Assembly: GCF_041929345.1 (NCBI RefSeq)
Contig: NZ_JBHFNQ010000220.1
Span: forward strand, 1 to 64,000
Direction: 5' to 3'
Source: Floridanema aerugineum
GTDB taxonomy: Bacteria; Cyanobacteriota; Cyanobacteriia; Cyanobacteriales; Aerosakkonemataceae
DNA length: 64,000 nucleotides
Shown here piece after piece: positions 43,340 through 51,100 of the stretch. Every line of letters starts with the position of its first letter. Position 1 is the first letter of the stretch. Under the pieces are notes generated by a model. The model had not been told where the DNA came from. It searched no databases and saw nothing but the letters and a program-made list of their open reading frames with translations. Made by a program: the position numbers and the translations under genes.

Positions 43340-43520
43340 AAACAAAGGCGGGCAGGAATCCCCCCCCCCAAAAATTACAAAATTAATTTTGGGTGGGCAA
43401 CCAGCCCCCCCCCAAGCAAAAAAAAATAAGAATAAAAATAATTAAAAAAATTGGGGGGATGTATCCCCCCCCAAAAAATTTTAATTTTTTTGTGGGGGGT
43501 GGTCATCCCCCCCGCCCCGA
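43340..43520. repeat. Four degenerate G/C hairpins with C-runs of 10, 9, 8 and 7
   Basis: C-runs at 43360-43369 (10), 43405-43413 (9), 43465-43472 (8) and 43507-43513 (7) each follow a G-rich arm (GGCGGGCAGGAAT, GGGTGGGCAACCAG, GGGGGGATGTAT, GGGGGGTGGTCAT). They look like decayed copies of the GGGTGGGCAT...GCCCGCCC palindrome seen at 60933, 46975 and 25264. Between them are A-rich stretches similar to the end of DUF6887 genes. The rest of the 43170-43712 gap holds no gene I can support. Confidence 0.65.
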
Positions 43521-43557
43521 AGCAGAAAATAATAGGAATAAAGATAGTCATAATTGA
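43519..43557 (+). pseudogene. Residual 3' end of a DUF6887-family gene
   Basis: The frame at 43519-43557 reads EAENNRNKDSHN and a TGA stop, nearly identical to the last residues (EAENNRKKDSHS) of the intact genes at 43867 and 44399. Nothing upstream continues it; a poly-C hairpin abuts it. It is a leftover of a third tandem copy. A weaker A-rich match lies at about 43415-43442. Confidence 0.7.
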
Positions 43558-43712
43558 GGATAAAAAAGTATGATAATGCTACGCATCGCTACGCGATCGC
43601 ACCTAATTTTTGGTAGGTTTTCAGTTGTGCGATCGTACCTAATTTGTAGTAGTCTAAATTCTATGCCACAATTGAGGAAACAGCTATTTACCCAACAACC
43701 AGACAAGCACTG

Positions 43713-43883
43713 ATGTGCTTCATACTTTGCCAATCATTATCCGACTTGCACCAAGATATCCACCTATTTCGGTTTAATGTAGAAATAGGAGAAGTATATA
43801 TTTTGGCAGGCGCAAATGATGAGATTGAAATTATCGTACCCCAAAATGGAGCTTGGAGGTTTTTAGATGAAACCCAACTTTGA
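43713..43883 (+). CDS. DUF6888-like small protein, copy 1
   Basis: 56 residues from ATG 43713: MCFILCQSLSDLHQDIHLFR, a glycine-containing middle IGEVYILAGANDEIEI and NGAWRFLDETQL. Small, with a likely beta-rich C-terminal half. The frame stays open and conserved upstream (IEETAIYPTTRQAL) to an ATT at 43671 without any ATG, GTG or TTG, and this matches what I recall of the family N-terminus, so the true start may be the ATT or the N-terminus may be lost. Overlaps the next gene by 17 bases. Function unknown. Confidence 0.7.
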   Translation: MCFILCQSLSDLHQDIHLFRFNVEIGEVYILAGANDEIEIIVPQNGAWRFLDETQL

Positions 43884-44112
43884 AAATATGAGTAAAGCAG
43901 AACTAAAAGCATATATTCTCGCACATCGCAATGATAATGAAGCAATTCATGCTTTGTTTAGTCGCCGCACTCCTGACTCAGAAGCAACAATTTACCCATG
44001 TATGTTTACGGAAGAAGGTTTGCCAATTGAAGAAAATATCCGCATAGGAAAAGAAGCAATTCGGCAGCGAGTGGAAGCAGAAAATAATCGGAAGAAAGAT
44101 AGTCATAGTTGA
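43867..44112 (+). CDS. DUF6887-like small protein, copy 1
   Basis: 81 residues: MKPNFENMSKAELKAYILAH, then RNDNEAIHALFSRRTPDSE, and a charged helical tail ending NNRKKDSHS. The MS-x-x-ELKAY-x-x-xHR start defines the family, which in cyanobacteria is typically preceded by a DUF6888 gene, as here. Its ATG lies inside the end of that gene (GGAGG 11 bases upstream), so translation is coupled. Resembles a small antitoxin-type pair in size and layout, but no function is known. Confidence 0.75.
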   Translation: MKPNFENMSKAELKAYILAHRNDNEAIHALFSRRTPDSEATIYPCMFTEEGLPIEENIRIGKEAIRQRVEAENNRKKDSHS

Positions 44113-44244
44113 GGAGAAAAAAGTGCAAACCTGCCTAATTTTTGGTATGTTTTAAGTTGTGCGATCGTACCTAATTTGTAGTAGTCTAAATTCTATGCCA
44201 CAATTGAGGAAACAACCATCTACCCAACAACCAAACAAGCACTG

Positions 44245-44415
44245 ATGTGCTTAATCCTTTGCCAGTCATTTTCTAACTTACAGCGAGATATCCAAATCTT
44301 TCGGTTTAACCCAGAACCAGAAAAAGGATATGTATTTATTATGGCAGGCGAAGAACTGCAAATTCTTGTATTTGGCGATGGCAATTGGAGGTTTATAAAT
44401 GAAACCGAACTTTAA
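44245..44415 (+). CDS. DUF6888-like small protein, copy 2
   Basis: 56 residues from ATG 44245: MCLILCQSFSNLQRDIQIFR, VFIMAGEELQILVF, NWRFINETEL. Like copy 1, its frame is open and conserved upstream back to ATT 44203 (IEETTIYPTTKQAL) without a standard start. A separate frame from ATG 44195 (MPQLRKQPSTQQPNKH) stops with TGA overlapping this ATG. Overlaps the following gene by 17 bases. More divergent from copy 1 in the middle than at the ends. Confidence 0.7.
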   Translation: MCLILCQSFSNLQRDIQIFRFNPEPEKGYVFIMAGEELQILVFGDGNWRFINETEL

Positions 44416-44644
44416 AGAAATGTCCACAAAAGATCTAAGAGCATATCTTCTCGCACATCGAGACGATTTGGAAGCTTTAGATACGCTAGTTAGTCGCCGC
44501 ACTCCCGACTCAGAAGCAACAATTTACCCATGTATGTTTACCGAAGAAGGTTTGCCAATTGAAGAAAATATTCGCATAGCAGAAGAAGCAATTCGTCAGC
44601 GAGTGGAGGCAGAAAATAATAGGAAAAAAGATAGTCATAGTTGA
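44399..44644 (+). CDS. DUF6887-like small protein, copy 2
   Basis: 81 residues: MKPNFKEMSTKDLRAYLLAH, RDDLEALDTLVSRRTPDSE, same tail as copy 1 (NRKKDSHS). Identity to copy 1 is highest from SRRTPDSE onward, where long stretches are the same at DNA level, suggesting gene conversion or recent duplication. Preceded by GGAGG within the overlapping DUF6888-like gene. Confidence 0.75.
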   Translation: MKPNFKEMSTKDLRAYLLAHRDDLEALDTLVSRRTPDSEATIYPCMFTEEGLPIEENIRIAEEAIRQRVEAENNRKKDSHS

Positions 44645-44731
44645 AGAGAAAAAGTGCGATAATGCTACGCATCGCACTAATAATCCCACAGTTTTACTCA
44701 TTGTGCGATCGCCATCTCCACAACTACCTCT

Positions 44732-45415
44732 TTACAACGTATTCGGATCGATTCCCCTCTCCTCTAACTTAGCTAAAAGATCCTGAAGTTGTTGTTGACT
44801 TTCTCTGGCTATTTCTTCCGGCGTTTTATATCTATTCCCATTCTCGTCATACCAATACAACCACTCCCGCGTAAAAGCTTGATAAGTTCCCCTTTCCCTA
44901 CCAATTCCCAAACCAATTTCCGGCATCCAAATTATATCGCCAGATTGTAAAACATATTCACCATTAACTAAGCGGTGAACTTCTAAACGTTGACGACGGC
45001 GACGTTGGCGGGTTGGCGCATAAACAATGTAATACAAAACACCCATTTGGGCATAATCAAATTTTTTCTGTTCGTATTCAGCATTGTAAGTTTTAGAAAC
45101 AATTTCCAATACCAAAGAAGGAACTACACCATCTTCATCCCAAAGCACATAGCACAACCTTCCCTGTTCCCCAACGAAACGTTCTACCCCCAAACTTAAA
45201 AAACCATCAGGGACGATCGCAGGTTTAGCCAAATCATAATAAACTCCCATATTAATCCCAAAAAACCAATCCTCGCGATTTTGCCAAATCAAAGCCAAAA
45301 CCGCAGACAACAAACTGGGAATCAAAACTTGCAATTCATTATCCACAGGCGTATCATCCGAACTGGGTAACTCTTCCGAAGATGGCAAGCAATCTAACCG
45401 ATTGTACTTCAACAT
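44732..45415 (-). CDS. Uma2-family (DUF820) putative endonuclease, long form
   Basis: 227 residues. Seen: MGVYYDLAKPAIVPDGFLSLG with the conserved Asp, VPSLVLEIVSKTYNAEYEQK (E-x-x-S-K instead of E-x-x-S-P) and FDYAQMGVLYYIVYAPT. A C-terminal extension with the helical tail IARESQQQLQDLLAKLEERG is typical of the longer subgroup. Third member of the family in this window. Role unknown. Confidence 0.93.
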   Translation of the reverse strand: MLKYNRLDCLPSSEELPSSDDTPVDNELQVLIPSLLSAVLALIWQNREDWFFGINMGVYYDLAKPAIVPDGFLSLGVERFVGEQGRLCYVLWDEDGVVPSLVLEIVSKTYNAEYEQKKFDYAQMGVLYYIVYAPTRQRRRRQRLEVHRLVNGEYVLQSGDIIWMPEIGLGIGRERGTYQAFTREWLYWYDENGNRYKTPEEIARESQQQLQDLLAKLEERGIDPNTL

Positions 45416-45624
45416 AATTACCTCAAATTAATCTTTGGCAAAAGTGCGATAAATATTGCGATCGACATATCAATCACTAAAATAGAACATATTTCTGCCC
45501 CCCTGCCCCCTTTCCGCCTGTGGGTAGAACCAAAAAATCGACAGTTCCTCCTTTTCCCTCTTGCCAACTGTTCCCCACAGTCGGACACTGGACTTGGGAA
45601 CGTTCGGCAGTGAGAGGTTTTTTT

Positions 45625-46914
45625 GTGAAAAGAGTTTTATCGATCATTCTCGGTGGTGGCGCAGGTACTCGCCTTTACCCCCTAACCAAACTACGCGCCA
45701 AGCCAGCAGTACCCTTAGCAGGGAAATATCGCCTGATTGATATTCCCGTGAGTAACTGCATCAACTCAGAACTTTACAAAATTTACGTCCTGACTCAATT
45801 TAACTCTGCATCACTCAACCGTCATATTGCCCGCGCATACAACTTTGCTGGCTTCACTGATGGGTTTGTGGAAGTACTAGCTGCCCAGCAAACACCCGAA
45901 AACCCCAACTGGTTCCAAGGTACTGCTGACGCAGTTCGCCAATATATGTGGCTGTTCAAAGAGTGGGACATTGATGAATATTTAATCCTTTCGGGAGATC
46001 ACCTCTACCGGATGGACTATCGTTTGTTCGTGCAACGTCACCGAGAAACCAACGCCGATATCACCATCTCCGTTGTGCCGATGGACGAGAAACGCGCCTC
46101 GGACTTCGGGTTAATGAAAATTAACGATAACGGTAGGGTAGTTGACTTTAGCGAAAAACCCAAAGGTGAAGCCCTCAAACAAATGCAGGTAGACACCACC
46201 ATTTTGGGACTGACAGGAGAAGAAGCCCAGAAAATGCCTTACATTGCTTCTATGGGCATTTATGTCTTCAAAAAAGATGTCCTGTTGGATCTGCTCAACT
46301 CATACCCGGATAGTACAGACTTCGGTAAAGAAATCATCCCCGCATCGTCGAAAAACCACAACATTCAAGCCTACCTATTTGACGGTTACTGGGAAGATAT
46401 TGGAACAATTGAAGCCTTCTACGATGCTAATTTAGCTTTGACAAGGCAACCCCGTCCGCCCTTTAGCTTCTACGATGAAACTGCCCCCATTTACACTCGC
46501 GCCCGTTACTTACCACCAACAAAATTATTAGATTGCCAAGTGACAGAATCAATGATTGGAGAAGGCTGCATTATTAAAAATTGCCGGATCAATCATTCAG
46601 TGTTGGGAGTGCGAAGCCGTGTAGAAGCAGGTTGTTTAGTAGAAGACTCCCTATTGATGGGGGCAGACTTCTATCAACCCTTTAGCGAAAGGTCAACTAG
46701 TTGCGATCACCGTGAAGTCCCATTAGGCATTGGTGCAAATACGACAATTCGGCGTGCGATCGTTGACAAAAATGCCCGCATCGGTTGTGATGTTCAAATT
46801 ATTAACAAAGATAATGTACAAGAAGCCGAACGCGAAAACCTCGGATTCTACATCCGTAGCGGCATCGTCGTTGTCTTGAAAAATGCCGTTATTCCCGATG
46901 GCACAATCATTTAG
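45625..46914 (+). CDS. glgC: Glucose-1-phosphate adenylyltransferase
   Basis: Makes ADP-glucose from ATP and glucose 1-phosphate, the first step of glycogen synthesis. I start it at the GTG at 45625 (VKRVLSIILGGGAGTRLYPL) because GAGAGG lies 7 bases upstream and homologues begin there; an upstream ATG at 45520 would add 35 unlikely residues. 429 residues, the family norm. Seen: GGGAGTRLYPLTKLRAKPAV (nucleotide binding), SGDHLYRMDY, DFGLMKI, SEKPKGEAL and a left-handed helix C-terminus ending VVVLKNAVIPDGTII. The Lys residues for 3-phosphoglycerate activation appear conserved. Confidence 0.97.
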   Translation: MKRVLSIILGGGAGTRLYPLTKLRAKPAVPLAGKYRLIDIPVSNCINSELYKIYVLTQFNSASLNRHIARAYNFAGFTDGFVEVLAAQQTPENPNWFQGTADAVRQYMWLFKEWDIDEYLILSGDHLYRMDYRLFVQRHRETNADITISVVPMDEKRASDFGLMKINDNGRVVDFSEKPKGEALKQMQVDTTILGLTGEEAQKMPYIASMGIYVFKKDVLLDLLNSYPDSTDFGKEIIPASSKNHNIQAYLFDGYWEDIGTIEAFYDANLALTRQPRPPFSFYDETAPIYTRARYLPPTKLLDCQVTESMIGEGCIIKNCRINHSVLGVRSRVEAGCLVEDSLLMGADFYQPFSERSTSCDHREVPLGIGANTTIRRAIVDKNARIGCDVQIINKDNVQEAERENLGFYIRSGIVVVLKNAVIPDGTII

Positions 46915-46917
46915 TGA

Positions 46918-47085
46918 TTAGTCATTGGTCATTGGTCATTGGTCATTGGTCATTGGTGAAGAGGTTAAACATTTAGACCTCTCCAATAACTCTTGTGGGG
47001 TAGGCATCCTGCCTGCCTTATATATTCTTTTTTGGAGAGGTCTAATGACAAATAACCAATGACAATTGACAATTGACCAATGACT
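46918..47085. repeat. Facing TCATTGG heptamer arrays
   Basis: 46918-46957 has about five TCATTGG units; 47045-47085 has the inverse (ACCAATGACAATTGACAATT type). They flank the palindrome at 46975-47043. The last unit supplies the start codon of the next gene. Confidence 0.8.
46975..47043. repeat. MITE-like palindrome with 12-bp ends
   Basis: AGACCTCTCCAA (46975-46986) is perfectly inverted at 47032-47043. The interior CTTGTGGGGTAGGCATCCTG is shared, inverted, with 25264-25329, and partly with 60933-60957. Confidence 0.8.
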
Positions 47086-47577
47086 AAACTAATTCTTTTG
47101 ATCGGGCTTCCTGGTAGCGGTAAATCCACCCTAGCCCAAAAGCTAATCGCGGAAACACCCCAAAGTTTGTTAATTTCAACAGACACTATTCGGGGTCAAC
47201 TGTTTGGAGATGAAGCTATCCAGGGCCCTTGGTTACTCGTTTGGCGAGAGTTAGAACGACAGCTGCAACAAGCCGCAAGAGCCATTGCCCAAGGACAAGC
47301 CACCCTTGCCATTTACGATGCTACCAATGCCGCCCGTCGCCAACGCAAAGAAGCGATCGCCCTTTGTCGCGAAACAGGCTTTACTCAGATTACCGGATTA
47401 TGGTTCGATACCCCCATTTGGCTTTGCCTTTCCCGTAACCGTCGTCGTCAGCGTCGAGTCCCCGAAGAAGTCATTTTCCGAATGTCTCGTCAACTACGCG
47501 ATGCGCCCCCAGCTTTGGTCGATGGATTCGATCGCCTAATTCGCTACCATCTCGACGAGTTCATAATTGTGGAATAA
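47080..47577 (+). CDS. P-loop kinase-like ATPase (AAA_33 type)
   Basis: 165 residues. Walker A LIGLPGSGKSTLAQKL (about 6-21), LLISTDTIRGQLFGDE with the Asp-Thr-Ile-Arg motif, ATLAIYDATNAARRQRKEAI, and an Arg-rich CLSRNRRRQRRVP. This matches the small nucleotide/polynucleotide-kinase-like group. The substrate is unknown. Its ATG lies in a heptamer repeat, immediately followed by TKLILLIGLPG, so the repeat supplies the start codon but little coding sequence. Confidence 0.88.
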   Translation: MTKLILLIGLPGSGKSTLAQKLIAETPQSLLISTDTIRGQLFGDEAIQGPWLLVWRELERQLQQAARAIAQGQATLAIYDATNAARRQRKEAIALCRETGFTQITGLWFDTPIWLCLSRNRRRQRRVPEEVIFRMSRQLRDAPPALVDGFDRLIRYHLDEFIIVE

Positions 47578-47800
47578 CCGTACCAAACCGAACTTGCAGT
47601 CATAATCTATTTAAATGCACAATGAAAATGAGTCGATGTATACACCTATTCCTGACCATTTTTTATTATCACTGAATGCTCGAACAATACTTAACCGGAA
47701 AGTCTAAAATTAAAAAACTCTCCCGCAAAAAATCATCTTCAGCACATAATAAATCAAGACAAAATTACCACTAATATTTACTTTATAGGAGACAAACTAA

Positions 47801-48844
47801 ATGGCTACTACTGACTTTAAAGACTATTATGCCGTCCTGGGAGTGACTAAAACCGCTAGCGCCGACGAAATCAAAAAAGTTTATCGTCGCCTAGCACGTA
47901 AATATCACCCAGACATGAACCCTGGCAACAAACAAGCCGAAGCCAGTTTCAAAGAAGTTACCGAAGCCTACGAAGTCCTTTCCGACCCCGATAAACGCAA
48001 AAAATACGACCAATTCGGTCAATACTGGAAACAAGCTGACCAAGCATGGTCTGGTGCTGGTGGCGCAGGCGCACCCGGAGTCGATTTTAACGGCTTTGAC
48101 TTCAGTCAGTACGGTAGTTTTGACGAATTCATTAACGAATTATTAGGTCGCTACAACACAGGAACAGGAACAGGAACAGGTACTGGTGCTAGACGTTCCA
48201 CTAATCGCGGTTACGGCTATCGCACCAGCCCAGGTGGGCCAAGTGGCTTTGGTGGCGGCGGTTTTAGCGGCTTTGATGGCTTTGATAATCAAACATCAAA
48301 TGCAGGCGCTGCTGATAGAGAAGCTAACCTCAGTCTCACTTTTTCCGAAGCATTTCACGGCGTACAAAAGCGTTTAGATTTAGGTACAGAAGTAGTAGAT
48401 GCGCGAATTCCCGCAGGTGCTAAAAAAGGCACTCGAATTCGTTTGAAAGGTAAAGGTTCTTTCAATTCTTTAAATCAACAACGTGGTGATTTGTACCTGA
48501 ATGTAGAACTGCAACCGCACAATTTCTTCCAATTTGATGGCGATAATTTAGTTTGTGAAGTGCCCATTACTCCCGATGAAGCTGTTTTAGGAGCACAAAT
48601 AGAAGTACCGACTCCAGATGGTTCGGTTACAGTTAATGTTCCCGCTGGTATCCGTTCCGGTCAATCCCTGCGACTCAAGGGAAAAGGTTGGCCTAATCCT
48701 AAAGGTGGACGCAGCGATTTAATGGTGAAAATCTCCATAGTTCCACCCAAGGAACTTAGTCAAACTGAACGGGAATATTATGAAAAAATTCGGGCCGATC
48801 GCACTTTCAATCCCCGCAATAACCTCAAACAAATCAAATTGTAA
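47801..48844 (+). CDS. DnaJ-family co-chaperone (CbpA-like, no zinc finger)
   Basis: 347 residues. J domain 1-75 with the HPD triad (ARKYHPDMNPG) and FKEVTEAYEVLSDPDKRKKY. A Gly/Phe-rich linker (about 80-165) contains the small repeat GTGTGTGTG. The C-terminal substrate-binding domains (about 170-330, RIPAGAKKGTRIRLKGKG, VNVPAGIRSGQSLRLKGKGW) lack the cysteine zinc-finger region, so it is type II. Works with DnaK. RBS AGGAG precedes the ATG. Promoter presumably in the 220-base gap upstream. Confidence 0.95.
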   Translation: MATTDFKDYYAVLGVTKTASADEIKKVYRRLARKYHPDMNPGNKQAEASFKEVTEAYEVLSDPDKRKKYDQFGQYWKQADQAWSGAGGAGAPGVDFNGFDFSQYGSFDEFINELLGRYNTGTGTGTGTGARRSTNRGYGYRTSPGGPSGFGGGGFSGFDGFDNQTSNAGAADREANLSLTFSEAFHGVQKRLDLGTEVVDARIPAGAKKGTRIRLKGKGSFNSLNQQRGDLYLNVELQPHNFFQFDGDNLVCEVPITPDEAVLGAQIEVPTPDGSVTVNVPAGIRSGQSLRLKGKGWPNPKGGRSDLMVKISIVPPKELSQTEREYYEKIRADRTFNPRNNLKQIKL

Positions 48845-48852
48845 TTAAGTAA

Positions 48853-48915
48853 GTTCGTAGTAGCGACTTTAGTCGTATATTCTCACCTAAAAGGACTAAA
48901 GTCCTCACAACGAAC
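48853..48915. repeat. Dispersed palindrome (GTTCGTAGT...ACTAAAGTC)
   Basis: GTTCGTAGTAGCGACTTTAGTC at 48853 onward is inverted (GACTAAAGTCCTCACAACGAAC) at 48894-48915. Located between convergent genes, it can terminate both. Confidence 0.7.
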
Positions 48916-48920
48916 CCGGA

Positions 48921-49544
48921 TTAGGTTTTTATGATTAAAAATACTCCAACAGCAATCATGACACAGCCAGCAATAATGTTTAATAATTTGGTTATTTTGC
49001 CACTAATCAGCAATCTAGCTCTATTCGCCATGAAAGCATAAACAAGTTTTACACCGCCTACGGCTAGAGTGGCGATCGCAATAATAATACCAGTATCAAA
49101 CCAAGAAACCTGAGAAAGATCGACAAAAGCCGGAAAAAAGCCTAAATAAAATAACGTCGCCTTTTGATCGCCCAATGTAATAAACAACCCAGTCAAAAAA
49201 CTCGACAGCAAAGAGGATTTAACCACCTCCTCTGTCTCCATATTCTTTGCTTTTGACTTAAATAGCGCGATTCCCAATAATATAAGATACACGCCACCCA
49301 GGTATTTTATGAGTACAAAGAAGCTACCCATCGTTTCCGCAAGAAACGACAAACCCAAAATAGCTATGATTATGAAAATTATGTCACCCAGTACTATTCC
49401 GAGAGTGGTGAAAACACCATGAATAAACCCAGATGTAGCCGATCTTGTCGAGACAGCCAGAACACTCACACTGGGAATAGCAGCCAGAACCACCATCCCA
49501 CCGAATAGTGCCACAATGCTGCTTAATGTCATACTGGTTTGCAT
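48921..49544 (-). CDS. LysE-family transporter
   Basis: 207 residues with about six membrane spans. Begins MTLSSIVALFGGMVVLAAIP after a short N-terminus, with GIVLGDIIFIIIAILGL (Gly-x-x-x-Gly-Asp motif), GGVYLILLGIALFKS and FITLGDQKATLFYLGFFPAF, typical of LysE/RhtB exporters of amino acids and similar metabolites. The substrate cannot be told. It begins 15 bases after the peroxiredoxin gene stop on the same strand, so they are cotranscribed. Confidence 0.9.
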   Translation of the reverse strand: MQTSMTLSSIVALFGGMVVLAAIPSVSVLAVSTRSATSGFIHGVFTTLGIVLGDIIFIIIAILGLSFLAETMGSFFVLIKYLGGVYLILLGIALFKSKAKNMETEEVVKSSLLSSFLTGLFITLGDQKATLFYLGFFPAFVDLSQVSWFDTGIIIAIATLAVGGVKLVYAFMANRARLLISGKITKLLNIIAGCVMIAVGVFLIIKT

Positions 49545-49559
49545 AACCGTACCAATTGT

Positions 49560-50093
49560 TTAAATTGCTGCTAATAATTGCTCAACTGAAGCATTAGGCG
49601 ATAAAAAAGAAAACAGATGTTTGTAAACCAACTTACCTTGCTTATCTAACACAAATTGCGCTGGCAAAGGCGCACCTAACGCTTGACCAACCTGATATTC
49701 TCGAAACACCCAACAACTCGGATCGCTCAATAACGGCATTTTTAAACCCAAATCTGTAACAACTTTTTCACTTTGTTGTTTGTCTGTACTGGTAATCATT
49801 AAAACTTCTACCCCTTTGCTAGAAAACAGTTCGTAATTTTCATTCATTGCCAAAATGTGGGGATAGCACAGCGGACAGTATTGTTTTTCGGTGAAAATTC
49901 GAGTGAAATCTAAAATAACAGGCTGTTTACCTCTAAAAATTGATAATTTTACTGGCTGACTATTGGTGATATCTAGCAGTTCAAAATCTTTAGTAACTAC
50001 ACCTAATCGTAGTTCATTATGCGCTGGAATGGGCAAAAAGTTACGGAAGAAACGCTCATTTATTAAACCGCTAAAATCAGTCGAAGTCAGCAT
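49560..50093 (-). CDS. Peroxiredoxin/AhpC-TSA-like thioredoxin-fold protein
   Basis: 177 residues. FELLDITNSQPVKLSIFRGK and QPVILDFTRIFTEKQYCPLC are the redoxin-domain start, the latter with a CPLC motif in place of the usual peroxiredoxin TPxC, so it is closer to thiol-disulfide or PRX-like2 proteins. PAQFVLDKQGKLVYKHL follows. No signal peptide. Upstream of and cotranscribed with the LysE gene. Likely redox function; electron donor unknown. Confidence 0.8.
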   Translation of the reverse strand: MLTSTDFSGLINERFFRNFLPIPAHNELRLGVVTKDFELLDITNSQPVKLSIFRGKQPVILDFTRIFTEKQYCPLCYPHILAMNENYELFSSKGVEVLMITSTDKQQSEKVVTDLGLKMPLLSDPSCWVFREYQVGQALGAPLPAQFVLDKQGKLVYKHLFSFLSPNASVEQLLAAI

Positions 50094-50183
50094 AATTAAA
50101 TTGTAAACTCACTACCTTCAAATTAATATAACCCCAACATTACAAGCTGACAATTGCAGTTGCAGCGTTGGGGTTAACAATTT

Positions 50184-50273
50184 TAGGACTTACGTAGCTG
50201 GCACAATCGTCCTGTGCGTCAGAGCTAAAATCTTTAAATTAATCGAGGTTTTAGTTTTTCTGACTCACAGGAC
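50184..50273. repeat. Palindrome with AGGACTTACG-type end
   Basis: AGGACTTACGTAGCTGGCAC at 50184 resembles the end of the element at 4718 and 29445. GTCCTGTGCGTCAGA (50209-50223) is inverted at 50259-50273 with one mismatch. Confidence 0.6.
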
Positions 50274-50293
50274 AAAAAGCTATTTGCTCTAAA

Positions 50294-50905
50294 TTAAACA
50301 GCGGAAAAGTAAACTTTGGACTTGACAGGATCGGGAGTCATGGTTTTTTCACCTGGTTGCCAACCAGCGGGACAAACTTCATCAGGGTGAGTTTGGACGT
50401 ATTGAATTGCCTTGAGAGTCCGCAAAGTTTCGTCAACGCTGCGACCAAAAGACAGGTTGTTGATGGTGGCGTGTTGAATTACACCGTCTTTGTCGATGAT
50501 GAACAGACCGCGCAAAGCTACGCCTGCTTCTGGATCGAGGACGTTGTAAGCAGCGCTGATGTCTTTTTTGATGTCGGAAACTAAAGGATAAGTCAGATCG
50601 CCTAAACCACCAGATTTGCGATCGGTCTGAATCCAAGCTAAGTGGGAAAATTCGCTGTCTACCGAAACGCCCAGAATTTCTGTGTTGATGGATTTGAATT
50701 CTTCTTCTCGATCGCTAAATGCTGTAATCTCAGTTGGGCAAACAAAAGTAAAGTCCAACGGATAGAAGAACAACACTACATACTTACCACGATAGTCTGA
50801 CAGCTTGATTGTCTTGAATTCTTGATCGACTACAGCTGTTGCAGTAAAGTCAGGCGCAGTTTGACCAACACGCAGACATCCTTCTGATGCGTAACTTAGG
50901 GGCAT
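50294..50905 (-). CDS. Typical 2-Cys peroxiredoxin
   Basis: 203 residues. Peroxidatic Cys in PLDFTFVCPTEITAFSD (about 51-67), resolving Cys in HPDEVCPAGWQPG (about 174-186), and the C-terminal arm. Reduces hydrogen peroxide with thioredoxin in the cytoplasm; in cyanobacteria a main peroxidase. GGAG-type site (AAGGAG) precedes the ATG. At the C-terminus KVYFSAV replaces the canonical YF helix, so it could be less sensitive to overoxidation, which is inference. Confidence 0.96.
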   Translation of the reverse strand: MPLSYASEGCLRVGQTAPDFTATAVVDQEFKTIKLSDYRGKYVVLFFYPLDFTFVCPTEITAFSDREEEFKSINTEILGVSVDSEFSHLAWIQTDRKSGGLGDLTYPLVSDIKKDISAAYNVLDPEAGVALRGLFIIDKDGVIQHATINNLSFGRSVDETLRTLKAIQYVQTHPDEVCPAGWQPGEKTMTPDPVKSKVYFSAV

Positions 50906-51100
50906 GAACTTTTCTCCTTACAAATTATGCTTCAACTTGTGCTCTTCTTGTAGGTAATGTAGTAAAGACGGGGTTTACCTGAAGTTTTTTCGGTTGACGA
51001 ACATTTTCGTTAAACCCGCCTCGTCTTACCCTTGGGGCAACTACTGTTTATTTACGAACTGTAACAACTATATCATACTCATAACGATTTTGAGTAAACA

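Larger units (their letters stand above)
43546..44644. repeat. Tandem duplication carrying a DUF6888-DUF6887 gene pair
   Basis: The junction sequence AAGATAGTCATA(A/G)TTGAGGA occurs at about 43541, 44094 and (as TTGAAGA) 44627, bounding two units of about 550 and 533 bases with the same order: GTGCGATCGTACCTAATTTG, a leader, the DUF6888-like gene and the DUF6887 gene. Protein identity between copies is about 60% in the first gene and about 75% in the second. Confidence 0.85.
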
